Shown: positions 32,667 through 43,413 of the stretch, in pieces
How the letters are laid out: every line of letters starts with the position of its first letter
How positions within the stretch are numbered: position 1 is the first letter of the stretch
NCBI GenBank assembly: GCA_021642125.1
Contig: JAKIXB010000018.1
Span: forward strand, 620,001 to 684,000
Reading direction: 5' to 3'
DNA length: 64,000 nucleotides
Source: Nothophoma quercina
Taxonomy: Eukaryota > Ascomycota > Dothideomycetes > Pleosporales > Didymellaceae
Position numbers and translations under genes: made by a program
The notes under the pieces: model-generated
What the model saw: the letters and a program-made list of their open reading frames with translations, nothing else
What the model was told of the DNA's origin: nothing
Databases searched by the model: none

Positions 32667-33613
32667 GCTGATATTCGCTATGAGACACTTGGAGTTCTTG
32701 AAGTGAACAATTCGGGAGACGTTTTGGGTCAATCGCGGGGCTACATCGAGCTCTTATGTACAATGCGGGGAGCTACTGTGGAGCACTTCGAAGCTCTCTG
32801 GACGGAGTTTTGCCGTCGCATCGTCGCTATCGTCGCCGAGCATCTCGACACGAGACTACAAAATTTGGCCGACCCAACCTGAACGGGTAGTCCACGAGAT
32901 CACCTTGATCCCAGGCTAGGAAGGTTGGTGTTCAGCCTCACGATGTTTAGCTAGTGCCTCAACGTAGTACGCCAGTTCGTCATGGTCAACAGGGTCCATC
33001 ACACAGGTGGCGGAACGATAAGGACCTCTGGCAGCACAAAAACCCACAGATCCCGATTCGGACGCCCAGCCCGAAGCTGGTGGTGTTTATGGCTCGTGTC
33101 CTTCGGAGTAACTGCACGGACGAGCATTGCTAGGGATCCTCGCATGCATCTGAGTCTCGAAAAGCACAAAAAGTTCAATGCACAACCCCTCCGGTTTCGG
33201 CTGTGTGGGGAGCTTTGGAGTGGCAGAACGATGAGGGTCGTTTTGCATGCTGGAGGGGCTCTCACAGCAACGATATCCAGTCACAACGTCACAAAGAATT
33301 GCAATTGTCACTATGCTCCACAAGGGTGGACTCGAAATGCTACCGTCTACAGCGAAAGTAATTCGGTTGGCAAATGCCCAGGAAGGATCATCACGTCGTC
33401 CATCGCTTAGCGCGACGTGGGCGGTGAGAGTAAAGCAGACTAGATCGACCCCGCCATGCAGGAGCCAGAAAAGAATTCAAAAGCACACCATCCGCCCTCT
33501 TTCGTTGTCTTTCACCCCTCTCATACTCTCCTACTCCTCCTCTGTAGTTTGAGAGTCTCTGTCTTCATTTCTCTCTACCCTTTTGTTCAATTGCGTTAGA
33601 GCCACATATCACG
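32667..33613. other. Divergent intergenic between the SDR gene and MET6
   Basis: 947 bp. The last 130 bp before MET6 are pyrimidine-rich (CTCTTTCGTTG and onward), a common feature ahead of highly expressed fungal genes. Frames here are short and not convincing. Confidence 0.5.
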
Positions 33614-36016
33614 ATGGTTCACTCATCAGTTCTCGGTTTCCCCCGCATGGGTGCGGACCGTGAGCTCAAGAAGGCCAACGAGGCTTACTGGGCCGGCAAG
33701 CTCTCACAAGAGGACCTCGTCAAGGAGGCCAGCCGTCTGAGGTTGGAGCACTGGAAGATCCAGAAGGATGCTGGTGTCGAGATCATCCCCTCCAACGACT
33801 TTGCTTTCTACGACCACCTCCTCGACCACATCCAGCTCTTCAACGTACGCCAGCAGTCATCATTCATGACAAAGACTCAGCTGACATGAACAGGCTATCC
33901 CAGAGCGCTACTCCAGCGCTAAGCTGTCTCCTCTCGATGAGTACTTCGCCATGGGCCGTGGTCACCAGAAGGACGGTGTCGACGTTCCCAGTCTGGTAAG
34001 TCGAGCGAAACCTTACTATGTGTAACGTTCCCCACTAACACGCTACAGGAAATGGTCAAGTGGTTCGACTCCAACTACCACTACGTCAAGCCCACCTTCC
34101 AGGATGGCCAGACCTTCAAGCTCGCTTCCGACCCCAAGCCCGTTCGCGAGTTCAAGGAGGCCAAGGAGGCTGGCATCACCACCCGCCCTGTTCTCGTTGG
34201 TCCCGTCTCCTTCCTTGCTCTTGGTAAGGCCGACCGCAACCAGTCCGTCGACCCTATTACTCTCCTCGAGAAGCTCCTCCCCGTATACGTCGAGCTCCTT
34301 CAGCAGCTGAAGGAGGCTGGTGCCGAGTATGTCCAGATTGACGAGCCCGTCCTTGTCTTCGACCTCGAGCAGAAGGTCAAGGATGCCTTCAAGCCTGCCT
34401 ACGAGAAGCTCACCGCCAGCGGTCTGCCTAAGCTCGTCCTTGCCACCTACTTCGGTGACATCGTCCACAACCTTGACGTCTTCCCCAGCATCCAGAACGT
34501 TGCTGCTGTCCACGTCGATCTTGTCAGGAACCCTGAGCAGCTCGACACTGTCGCCAGCAAGCTCGGCTCCAACCAGGCCCTGTCCGTCGGTGTCGTTGAC
34601 GGCCGTAACATCTGGAAGACCAACTTCAAGAACGCCATCGAGATTGTCGAGTCGGCTGTCCAGAAGCTCGGCAAGGACCGTGTCATTGTTGCCACCTCCA
34701 GCTCCCTCCTCCACACTCCCCACTCCCTCGATAGCGAGAAGAAGCTCGATGACGAGGTCCGCGACTGGTTCTCTTTCGCCGTCCAGAAGGTTGCTGAGGT
34801 CGTCGTCATTGCTAAGGCCGTGACCGAGGGCCCCGCCTCCGTCCGTGAGGCTCTTGAGGCCAACGCCAAGTCCATGCAGTCTCGCGCTACCTCCAAGCGC
34901 ACCAACGTCCAGGCCGTCAAGGACCGCCAGGCCAGCGTCACACCGGAGCAACACGAGCGCAAGTCTGAGTTCCCTTCGCGTTACGCACAGCAGAAGGAGC
35001 ACCTTCACCTGCCCCTCTTCCCCACCACCACCATCGGTTCTTTCCCCCAGACCAAGGAGATCCGTATCCAGCGTAACAAGTTCACCAAGGGTGAGATCAC
35101 CGCTGAGGAGTACGAGAGGTTCATCGAGAAGGAGATTGAGGAGACCATCAAGATCCAGGATGAGCTTGACCTTGACGTCTACGTCCACGGTGAGCCCGAG
35201 CGTAACGATATGGTTCAGTACTTCGGTGAGCGCCTTGACGGCTATGCCTTCACCACCAAGGGTTGGGTCCAGTCTTACGGATCCCGCTGCGTCCGTCCCC
35301 CGATCATCGTCGGTGACATCTCTCGTCCCGCCCCTATGACTGTCAAGGAGTCGAAGTACGCTGCCTCTGTCTCCAAGAAGCCCATGAAGGGTATGCTCAC
35401 AGGTCCCATCACCTGCTTGAGGTGGTCTTTCCCTCGTGACGACGTTCACCAGTCTGTCCAGGCTCAGCAGCTTGCTCTTGCCCTCCGCGACGAGGTTGTT
35501 GACCTCGAGGCTGCTGGCATCTACGTCATCCAGGTTGACGAGCCTGCTCTCCGTGAGGGTCTTCCCCTCCGCAAGGGTACCGAGCGCGAGAAGTACCTGT
35601 CCTGGGCTGTCGACTCCTTCAAGCTTGCTTGCGCCGGTGTCAAGGACTCCACTCAGATCCACTCCCACTTCTGCTACTCTGAGTTCCAGGACTTTTTCCA
35701 TGCCATCGCTGCTCTCGACGCTGATGTTCTCTCCATCGAGAACTCCAAGAGTGACGCCAAGCTTCTCAAGGTCTTTGAGGACAAGGAGTACCCCCGCCAC
35801 ATCGGTCCCGGTGTCTACGACATCCACTCTCCCCGTGTTCCCTCCGAGCAGGAGATCAAGGACCGTGTTGCCGACATGCTCAAGTACCTCAAGCCTGAGC
35901 AGCTCTGGATCAACCCTGACTGCGGTCTCAAGACCCGTCAGTGGAAGGAGACCAAGGCTGCCTTGATCAACATGGTCAACGCCGCCAAGTACAACCGCGA
36001 GAAGTACTCTTCTTAA
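33614..36016 (+). CDS. MET6: Cobalamin-independent methionine synthase
   Basis: Three exons: 33614-33844, 33894-33995 and 34049-36016, giving 766 residues, the family length. Donors are GTACGC and GTAAGT. The enzyme transfers a methyl group from 5-methyltetrahydropteroyl-polyglutamate to homocysteine. The N-terminal domain begins SSVLGFPRMGADRELKKA (one barrel). The catalytic C-terminal barrel starts near TTTIGSFPQTKEIR and carries zinc ligands in IHSHFCYSEF (His and Cys) and NPDCGLKTR (Cys). Strong codon bias toward C-ending codons (CTC, GTC, AAG) indicates high expression. The long open antisense frame opposite exon 3 is a by-product of that bias, not a gene. Confidence 0.98.
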
Positions 36017-36607
36017 ATTCTTGCCATTTGGCACCCCTGACTGCGTTTCATCAACGCAGTCGCTTCTAGTAGCATATCAACATGCTGCTGTGTAATGTGT
36101 GTAATGACGTTTTTATGATACCCAAAAGTTCAACCTGCATTCTGGGTCGTTACGGTAGTTTCAAAAGGGGATCTGGGGAGATGAACGATCTCAACATCGG
36201 CGTTCATCGATAGCAGCAGGCTCGGTGCATGCTGAAAGGCGTTTTGGTATAATCATTGGGAACAGACTGCCATGTCCTTACGACTGGTCAAGCTTGCTGG
36301 TAGATAGATTGCCCATCTTGCGAGATGCAAGCGGAGGAGGTTTAAGAATGTGAATCCATTCAGCTTCCTACAGTTTCACAATGACTTGCTTCTTGACAAT
36401 GACCCTGCACAGAGTGGTAAGATGCAATCCATCAAGAACACACACCTATTGTGTTATGTGAGTGAATGAGGCTGAAGGTACCTTGTAGGACACTAGTGCC
36501 AAAGCAACGCTGCCTCGGCCCCTCGCCCTACACGTCAACCACTTTCCATTGTCAAAGAGACAGCGTGTGCAACCACCGACAACGCCCATGACAACCACAC
36601 GTTCAAC
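36017..36607. other. Intergenic between MET6 and the multipass membrane protein gene
   Basis: 591 bp of 3' UTR and promoter. No coding frame or repeat noted. Confidence 0.5.
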
Positions 36608-37720
36608 ATGTTCAACGTGCGATCGATCATCCTGCTGGTCATATCCTACGTCGTAATCCCACGCCTGACGTTCTTACCACAAAATGTGCATTCGCTGCTC
36701 ATATTGTTCGGCCCATTCGTCCTCCCACGTATCGTAGACTGGTTCAACGTCGCCCGCGCAAGCTCTCATAGTGTTCCCATACGGCCGATACCACCGCGGG
36801 TGAAGAATGCTCTCAACCTCCTCTTCGTCGCAGCTATTGTCTGCTTAATACTTTCGCTGTCCCGTTTCGCACCCGAGAACATATTCCTGGCGACACGAAG
36901 CCACATCCGCACCGAGACCAGCGTCTTATTCGCCCGCCTGCGACACTTCAAACCGCTGAGCGATACCGAGCAAGCGTTGCGATCAAAATTCGAAGTCAAT
37001 GGGCGCAACAAGCTCTACTACCTAGCATACGGTCCTGACACCTTGCTAAACTGCGTCTGGTGTGCCACGGCAGACGGCGACGACACCAAGAACTATTTCC
37101 TGTACAGCCTGCCGAAGATAGTCATGCCGCACATCTTCCAGCTTGCTGTGCTTGGTCTGGCCACCTCTTCGCTGGTAGGGTTGGAGGGCTCGAGATTCCG
37201 TACGCACGCGACTATACTGGGCCTTGCGACTCTGATTGTAGAGATTTGGTACATGGCGACCTACGACGTCACGACCAACAAGCGGGCGAAGTTTGTACAA
37301 GACATCGATTCGGCATACTGGCGCGTCAGGTTCCTGCGGTACATATTTTTCGCAGTGCAAGACATTGGCATGGCGTTCGTTCTCTGGGCGACCAGCACGA
37401 ATCGATGGCTCGCGAAGCCAGTTTCCATCGCGGAACGATTGGAGATGGCCACACGCGTGTCGGAGGAAAGCATGAACAAGATGCGTGCTCTTGGCCTGAT
37501 CACGAATTCGGTCAATCGCGACCCAGCTCTTCGAGGTGTCAGGGAAGAATACTGGAGGACGGAAGGTCAGGTTATGTCAGAAACAATACAGGAGGAAGCA
37601 GTCATGGAGCAGATCAACAGCGCAATCAGCAAGATGGACTTTAACGCCCTAGAAGGACGGGTAGGCGAAGTTGCAGATGGCATTCTGAAAGGCATTGACG
37701 GCCTCCGAGGGCATGTCTAG
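36608..37720 (+). CDS. Multipass membrane protein, fungal, function unknown
   Basis: Single exon, 370 residues. Hydrophobic segments at about 5-22 (SIILLVISYVVIPRL), 27-45 (SLLILFGPFVLPRIV), 68-85 (NLLFVAAIVCLILSL), 175-195 (IFQLAVLGLATSSLVGL), 202-215 (ILGLATLIVEIWYM) and about 245-262 (FFAVQDIGMAFVLWA) suggest five or six membrane helices, with a helical hydrophilic C-terminus of about 100 residues. The loop SKFEVNGRNKLYYLAYGPD precedes the second helix group. I recall similar uncharacterised fungal proteins, sometimes wrongly labelled by transfer, but no function. No enzyme motif is seen. Confidence 0.8.
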   Translation: MFNVRSIILLVISYVVIPRLTFLPQNVHSLLILFGPFVLPRIVDWFNVARASSHSVPIRPIPPRVKNALNLLFVAAIVCLILSLSRFAPENIFLATRSHIRTETSVLFARLRHFKPLSDTEQALRSKFEVNGRNKLYYLAYGPDTLLNCVWCATADGDDTKNYFLYSLPKIVMPHIFQLAVLGLATSSLVGLEGSRFRTHATILGLATLIVEIWYMATYDVTTNKRAKFVQDIDSAYWRVRFLRYIFFAVQDIGMAFVLWATSTNRWLAKPVSIAERLEMATRVSEESMNKMRALGLITNSVNRDPALRGVREEYWRTEGQVMSETIQEEAVMEQINSAISKMDFNALEGRVGEVADGILKGIDGLRGHV

Positions 37721-38675
37721 ATGGCTGAGGCAACGTCGTAAGCTTCTTTCGTTTTGAGACATCGGTGAGGCGGATATAGGTGGCCACAGGCTACTGGCGG
37801 TACCTCAACGCTGAGGACATTCCGGTACTTTAGACTTATCTCAAAATCTGACTTCTCTTCGCGATCTCGCAAAATGAATCCCCACCTGCCGTTTGAATTT
37901 ACTTGCATCACTGGTCACTTGATCCTTCTGTTTTGTTGTGCCGTTGCCTCCACCAAGCGGCTTTGTGGACCGTCGCCTTAAGCCGAGCTGCCTCTCCATC
38001 CAAACCGCTCCCACTCAGCTATAGTCACTGTATTTGAATGAGTGCTCCGATGTCGCTGCTATGCTCGTACGACGATCAACGTGTTGAAGTAGTAGTTCAC
38101 GTCCGATTTGGAGTGTGACTCTTGCGGCTGATTGTGAGCTGTTCGTGGATTGAGCAATCAGAAGGAGCACTGGCGTTCGACCGGCATTTAACGGCGGTGT
38201 AGTGCGCCTGCATTATCCCGCGCCCTACCGCAACGACACGCCCTGCAGGAACATGCTCCGTCTGCTTGGCCTTTGTGTAGAAATTTCGTCATGGTTAAGA
38301 GATGTTTACTATGCCGCATTGCAATTTCGAATTAGAGCAGTGTGTAGAAGACTGCCAATTGGTGGCACTGAGCCATCTTGAACCGCACAAAATTCTTAAA
38401 GCCGCGATCAGGGTCCACACAGAATTTCGTCAGCGTCTTTCTTTATCAAACTCCGCCATTGATGCAAGGAAGACTAGTCGTCTGGGTCCCGCGGTACTCC
38501 GTCTTCCGTCCTGACAAGTTTGTCTAGCCCTGGACTTCTCCGCGTGATAGGAAACTGTGACTCTGCCGAAAACTTTTGGTCTTTATAAGTCCCATTCCCC
38601 AACTCCTGCCTTCCACTTCAGATCTGACTTGCACCTGCCATTGATACCCCAGGATATACTCATCCCACAGCCACT
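37721..38675. other. Upstream region of the branched-chain aminotransferase
   Basis: 955 bp without a convincing gene. Two TGACTC words (38116-38121 and 38558-38563) match the core of the Gcn4/CpcA site. A TATA-like TTTATAAG lies at 38582-38589. Confidence 0.5.
38558..38563 (+). promoter_or_regulatory. Candidate general amino acid control element (TGACTC)
   Basis: TGACTC lies 113 bp before the ATG of the branched-chain aminotransferase and just upstream of a TATA-like box (38582-38589). It is the core recognised by Gcn4/CpcA/CPC1 bZIP factors that induce amino acid biosynthesis genes. The word is short, so chance occurrence is possible; the gene context makes it plausible. Confidence 0.35.
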
Positions 38676-40007
38676 ATGTCTCCTATTGCTCTCACACCGC
38701 CCAACGACGGCGAGTCCGTCACTGACCTCACATCCTCCGGCATTCAGCACGCTTTAGAAAAGTCCGCGCCTTCGCAATTGAAGTCGGCATCCCTCCAGAG
38801 TAACATCACCGCCACACCACCACCGGAGCGGGAAACACAGATTGACCAATCACCCTTGGCTGAACTCGACGCTTCGAAAGTTCAATGCACATACACTCAG
38901 ACCCCACGATCTGTCCCCGCTTTGGGCTCAGCGGAGATGGCCTCCCAGAAAGTTTGCACCGACCACATGATCCAGGCCAAGTGGACTGTTGAGGAAGGCT
39001 GGGCTGCACCAACCCTGCAACCATACGGACCAATCTCTCTTGCTCCTACAGCCTCATGTCTGCATTATGCGACCGAATGCTTTGAGGGGATGAAGCTGTA
39101 CCGCGGCCACGATGGCAAGCTTCGCCTATTCCGCCCGGATTTGAATTGCAACCGCATGCTCATGTCCACCAACCGCATTGCGCTCCCCGCTTTCCCACCC
39201 AATGAGCTTTTGAAGCTGATTGTCAAGCTCTGCGAGACCGACGGCGCTAAGTGGCTTCCCAAGGACCGTCCCGGCAGCTTCCTGTACATCCGTCCCACTA
39301 TGATTGCTTCAGACCCAGCTCTTGGTGTTGAGCGACCCAAAGAGGCCATGCTATTCGTCATTCTGTGCTGCTTCGCACCCATGGGCGACATGTCCGGCGG
39401 CATCAAGCTCCTCGCCTCTCAGGACGATATGTGCCGTGCTTGGCCAGGCGGTTTCGGATACGCCAAGGTCGGCGCCAACTACGGACCTTCTCTTGTTGCC
39501 CAGGGTGAAGCGAGAGCGAGAGGCTACCACCAGATCCTCTGGCTGTTCGGCGAGGACTGCACTGTTACCGAGGCTGGCGCCAGCAACTTCTTCGTCGTCT
39601 GGCGCACAAAAGAGGGCAAGTTGCAGCTCGTGACTGCCGACCTGAAGGAGCGCATTGTCCTCGACGGTGTTACGCGCCGCTCAATCCTTGAGCTCGCACG
39701 CTCCAAGCTGGCACCTGGTCATGAGGATCTTGAGGCGCTTGAAGTTGTCGAACGTAAGTTCAACATTTTCGAGCTCTTGGAGGCTGCCAAGGAGGGCCGC
39801 ATCGTTGAGGCTTTTGCTGCTGGTACTGCCTGGTTTGTTACTCCCATCAGCCAAATTCACTTCCGCGGTAATGACATCGATATTCCTATGGTGAAGGGCA
39901 ATGTTGGCGCTTACGCCGACACTGTCAGGACATGGTTGAAGGGCATCATGTGGGGAAGCGATGGCATGGAAAGCCACGAATGGGGTCACGTTGTTGATGA
40001 GCAGTAA
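38676..40007 (+). CDS. BAT: Branched-chain amino acid aminotransferase
   Basis: Single exon, 443 residues. A PLP fold-type IV enzyme that interconverts Leu, Ile and Val with their 2-oxo acids. The PLP-binding lysine is Lys264 in GYAKVGANYGPSL. Other family motifs: ATECFEGMKLYRG, LFRPDLNCNRM, FLYIRPTMIA, TEAGASNFF, LDGVTRRSIL and the cofactor-phosphate site FAAGTAWFV. The first about 85 residues are Ser/Thr/Pro-rich, contain few basic residues and do not look like a classical mitochondrial presequence, so a cytosolic isoform is more likely than a mitochondrial one. ATG 38676 is the first ATG of the frame and follows a TATA-like box by about 90 bp. Confidence 0.95.
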   Translation: MSPIALTPPNDGESVTDLTSSGIQHALEKSAPSQLKSASLQSNITATPPPERETQIDQSPLAELDASKVQCTYTQTPRSVPALGSAEMASQKVCTDHMIQAKWTVEEGWAAPTLQPYGPISLAPTASCLHYATECFEGMKLYRGHDGKLRLFRPDLNCNRMLMSTNRIALPAFPPNELLKLIVKLCETDGAKWLPKDRPGSFLYIRPTMIASDPALGVERPKEAMLFVILCCFAPMGDMSGGIKLLASQDDMCRAWPGGFGYAKVGANYGPSLVAQGEARARGYHQILWLFGEDCTVTEAGASNFFVVWRTKEGKLQLVTADLKERIVLDGVTRRSILELARSKLAPGHEDLEALEVVERKFNIFELLEAAKEGRIVEAFAAGTAWFVTPISQIHFRGNDIDIPMVKGNVGAYADTVRTWLKGIMWGSDGMESHEWGHVVDEQ

Positions 40008-40421
40008 ACGGATCACTAATCTGATCGTGTTTTGGTCGCGGCGATGGAAAGGTCGAAGGCGCGGATGTCTCAAAATTTTGGGAGGACAAAAACCTTGGTC
40101 AATAGTTTTTTGCATATAGCATGGCGTTTGTATCGGAAATAGACAAATTCCCTACCTTAGGTTCTATCACAATTGAATGTTGGCCATTTCATACAGCTCT
40201 GCTTGCAATGCGCAAATGCTTTAAACGATGTAGGAAGATTTGTCCCATATTTTCAGGGCTAGGCAGTAACTGCTGATTGCACAAAAAAGATACTACATAG
40301 AGACACAAATAAAGGTTGCGCCTCATCGACAAGTCCAGCTCGTGCGCAATCATATATAGACCTACAAACGCCTTGCTTTATCAAATCCCAAGCTCTACCG
40401 ATTGTGCTGTTCTACTCAATC
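40008..40421. other. Convergent intergenic between the aminotransferase and ankyrin paralogue 3
   Basis: 414 bp of 3' flanks, locally AT-rich. No gene seen. Confidence 0.5.
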
Positions 40422-41920
40422 TTAGTCGACCGGTATGGAGTCCGGCCTGTAGAAACTCCCGAGGTCTCCCTTACTGAATCCCGGCGATAGTATCTTTACA
40501 ATCGCGTGGTGCTCATTACCGACAGCATAATACAACGCCGTCTGGCTGTAACAATCCCGTTGGTGTACGTCATATCTGTGTCTGTATTCAAGAAGGAGTT
40601 TGCAGATGTTGGTAAAGCCTTTCGCGGCGGCGATGTGCAAAGCCAGACTCCCGTAGATTGTTGTGGCTCCAGGATCTGCATCATATTTCTGGAGACATAA
40701 TTGCACCCCAGCCTCCCATCCGGAGTACGTTGCAAGGTGCAATGGTGTGCGGCCCAGTATGTCACCATAATCGATGTATTTGGCCAGGCTGATTGAGTCA
40801 ATGGAGTCAAGCTGGTCCTCGTCCCACGAACTTAAGCTCGTACGGAAATAGTGATGCACGGTCATCTGTCCAAGAGAGTCGATGAATCCCATGTGCTCCG
40901 AATATCTGAAGGCACATTCTCCAATTGACTTCGGATGATACAGCCGAAGAACAGGAGGCATGTTTGCAGTTGAATGCGGCTTTGCTTTCGTTAAGATATC
41001 TTTTAGCTGGGTAGTGATACGAGAAGATGCCTTCAAGTATCGCCCAAGCTCGACACCAACTAAATGTTCATGCTTCCCCGGTCGCCCACAAGAGATCCCC
41101 TGTTGGCTGGATTGAAGATGTTCAAGTAAGCGATGCTGCCGCGCTACGTACTCTCCGACGAAGTCATCCTGGTTGACATTGTCTAAGCCTTTGTTCGTAT
41201 CTTCGCAGACAGGACACTTCTTGTTGAAGGGATTCGGCATTCGTCCATAGGTGAATAGAGTCGTTAGGACTAGGTCAATATGTTGGCCCAAGGCTAGACT
41301 ATTTGCTGCAAGGCTGGACGTCAAGTCAAGCAATGCGGGCTCAACGTGACTTGTGTAATGTGACATGAGCACATCAGGATACAGATGCTCCTTTGCATAA
41401 CATGTCATGGCAGAGAACGGTTCTGTCGTACTTGCCCTCATTGTCTCGAATTCAGCCATGGCTAAGATCAGGTTCTTCCTATACAGCGATAGTGTGTGCC
41501 TGCAGATTATCAGAACAGAACAAAGAATCATGCTACAGAGCATTTGCACTCACCAACGACGCAAATCATCGGCGAGACGTTGGGCTATAACGACGTCGGT
41601 GTGAGGTGTGCTGTAGAGACTAGGGGTGTTTTGCAAGCGTTTGCGCATAGCTCTCCTGCCCTGTGAACAAGCAAACTCTTTTCTGATGCACCTGTCGCAC
41701 TTAGCAGGCCACGCCCTAAGTATTGGAAGGCACTACAAAGTCAGCCATGACACTGAGCCTGGCACTAAGCGGCACTTACCTTCTGCTTGTCTATCCGACA
41801 TCTGTCACATTTAACAAGCTCTAGCTTGCGCTTACCTCGCACGCAGTTTGTATCCGATCCGGCGGTTTGGGACCCATCATTGTCTGCTCTGTGAATGTCG
41901 AGGCTGATATTTGTTTCCAT
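40422..41920 (-). CDS. Zn2Cys6-ankyrin repeat protein, paralogue 3
   Basis: Three exons: 41920-41780, 41732-41554 and 41499-40422, giving 465 residues. Donors GTAAGT and GTGAGT; acceptors TGTAG and CTGCAG. The zinc cluster, again interrupted by intron 1 right before the third Cys, has Cys at 38, 41, 48, 59, 62 and 69, with identical spacing to paralogues 1 and 2 and the shared WPAKC core. A CPVC motif is at 202-205 and about three ankyrin repeats are at 353-445 (GRTPLHLATYSGW and onward). The middle region is more divergent from the other two. No C2H2 finger was found. ATG 41920 is the first in-frame ATG. The micropeptide gene at 42831 lies divergently upstream, 911 bp away. Confidence 0.8.
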
Positions 41921-42830
41921 TTGAGAAGCGTATATTTCGATACCTGTGTAGGGAAAGATCGAACGCTCTAGCAGAAACCAACAATCTGTCGAGTTTGTCC
42001 CATGCCCAATCAGGATGCTTTTGAGGTCCTCCAAACAAGCCTGTATAATCCTGGAGACGGGTATAACGCCTCTGTATGGTCGTGTGTCACCTGATTATAT
42101 CCTGGGTGCATGCGCCTCAACCGAAACCGCAACGCCTTCGGAACTGCGAAAACTGCGAAGATGACTGGAATCGAGGAGCGGACGACACGATGACATGGAG
42201 TTTTGAGGTGGTGAGTCGTGGTCGATGGACGCGCAGCCTGTCATGGTTGCATAACCGCCTGCATGCCGCTCCTGCAGCTGCTCGCGCTAGGCGGAAACAA
42301 CCTAGATATCATAGGTCATCGCAGATTTCGCAGGTTCAGCTGAGATGTTACGGATAAGTTGGAAGCCCGTCCCAAGAGTTACCTCCGAAACATACAACCT
42401 GTCGTGGCGTTCATCGCAACTTTCGCACACTTTGTTGGCTTTTCAAGTCTCTTACTGCAACGCAGTCCAGCCTTACCCACAGTGAAGCCGTGTCATAGAC
42501 TCCGCCTCATACACGTCAACAGCCACTCTGTCTCCTATTGGTCTTCAGCGTGCTGGACCAAACAGAGATAACTTGCTACAAGGCTTATTGTGATAGCCCC
42601 ATGCTTGCTATACGACCGTATAAGTCCCAAGTCGCGGACTGAATATGTATATAGACGACTCCCTCGGTAATCAAAGACGCACTCATTCATCCGGACGATC
42701 GATTTTCTCCCATCTCAGCTCTTCTAGTGTCACTAGAGTCGCGCGGTTTGACCTTTAACAAATCATCGAATACCTTGCCTCTGCCAGCATACCACCAATC
42801 GTCGAGGCGACTTGCACGGAGACCATCGTT
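41921..42830. other. Intergenic, shared upstream region of ankyrin paralogue 3 and micropeptide copy 2
   Basis: 910 bp between divergent starts. A TATA-like TGTATATAG at 42645-42653 precedes the micropeptide by about 180 bp. No convincing coding frame. Confidence 0.5.
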
Positions 42831-42971
42831 ATGTCAGAAGACTCAAGCGTCACCATTGCGTTCGGCGCCCTCGGCGTTGTCATTGCGCTGATCGGTATCG
42901 GTGTCGCTGCTCTACAGCTTCGACATATGCGTCGAAGGAAGAAGATGAACGAGCTGTATGAGCTTGCATGA
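42831..42971 (+). CDS. Single-helix membrane micropeptide with basic patch and YELA C-terminus (copy 2)
   Basis: 46 residues from ATG 42831 to TGA 42969-42971. A six-residue polar N-terminus (SEDSSV) leads to a single helix (TIAFGALGVVIALIGIGVAA), then LQLRHMRRRKK and the C-terminal LYELA. It aligns along nearly its full length with the C-terminal two thirds of the product at 14860-15090. The divergence is mostly conservative hydrophobic exchange, which implies selection on the peptide. The ATG sits in a good context right after GACCATCGTT. The function is unknown. A single-pass protein with a cytosolic basic tail is predicted. Confidence 0.7.
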   Translation: MSEDSSVTIAFGALGVVIALIGIGVAALQLRHMRRRKKMNELYELA

Positions 42972-43413
42972 CAGGTACGTTGTTCGCAATATAGCTCTGG
43001 GGTTTCCAGGATGGCAACCGCTGATCGTTGAGCAGGACCATGATCTCAGAAGACGTGGAGCGAGAGGAATGACACGCATGACCGGCTGAGTCTGAGTATG
43101 GATATGAGAGACATAAGATTAGGGCGGAAAAGGAGGAATGGCAGAGCAGCGCTTGCAGATGAAAGATGAAATCCTCAAAACAACAAATGCAATCATAAAG
43201 AGTATATTCAAGTTTAGTTGTCTTCGATGCCTTCTGTTTACTCCTTCCGAATAACATCGCGGATGTGGTGTACAAAATACGGTCAGCAAATAAGAATCTA
43301 GTGATATGCATGAGCTCTTAGCTCTGATTACTCATCCATGATTTTGCGTGATGGATGACGGCACCTCCGAGGCTGTTCGCCGCAAACCACCAAAAACATC
43401 TACACAACACACA
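42972..43413. other. Intergenic between micropeptide copy 2 and GRX5
   Basis: 442 bp with no convincing gene. A minus-strand frame crossing this region and the micropeptide is a shadow. Confidence 0.5.

Noticed and set aside
34043..36034. A 663-codon antisense frame opposite MET6 exon 3
   Set aside because: Its Leu/Val/Gly/Asp-rich composition mirrors the strong C-ending codon bias of MET6 on the other strand. MET6 itself has all catalytic motifs.
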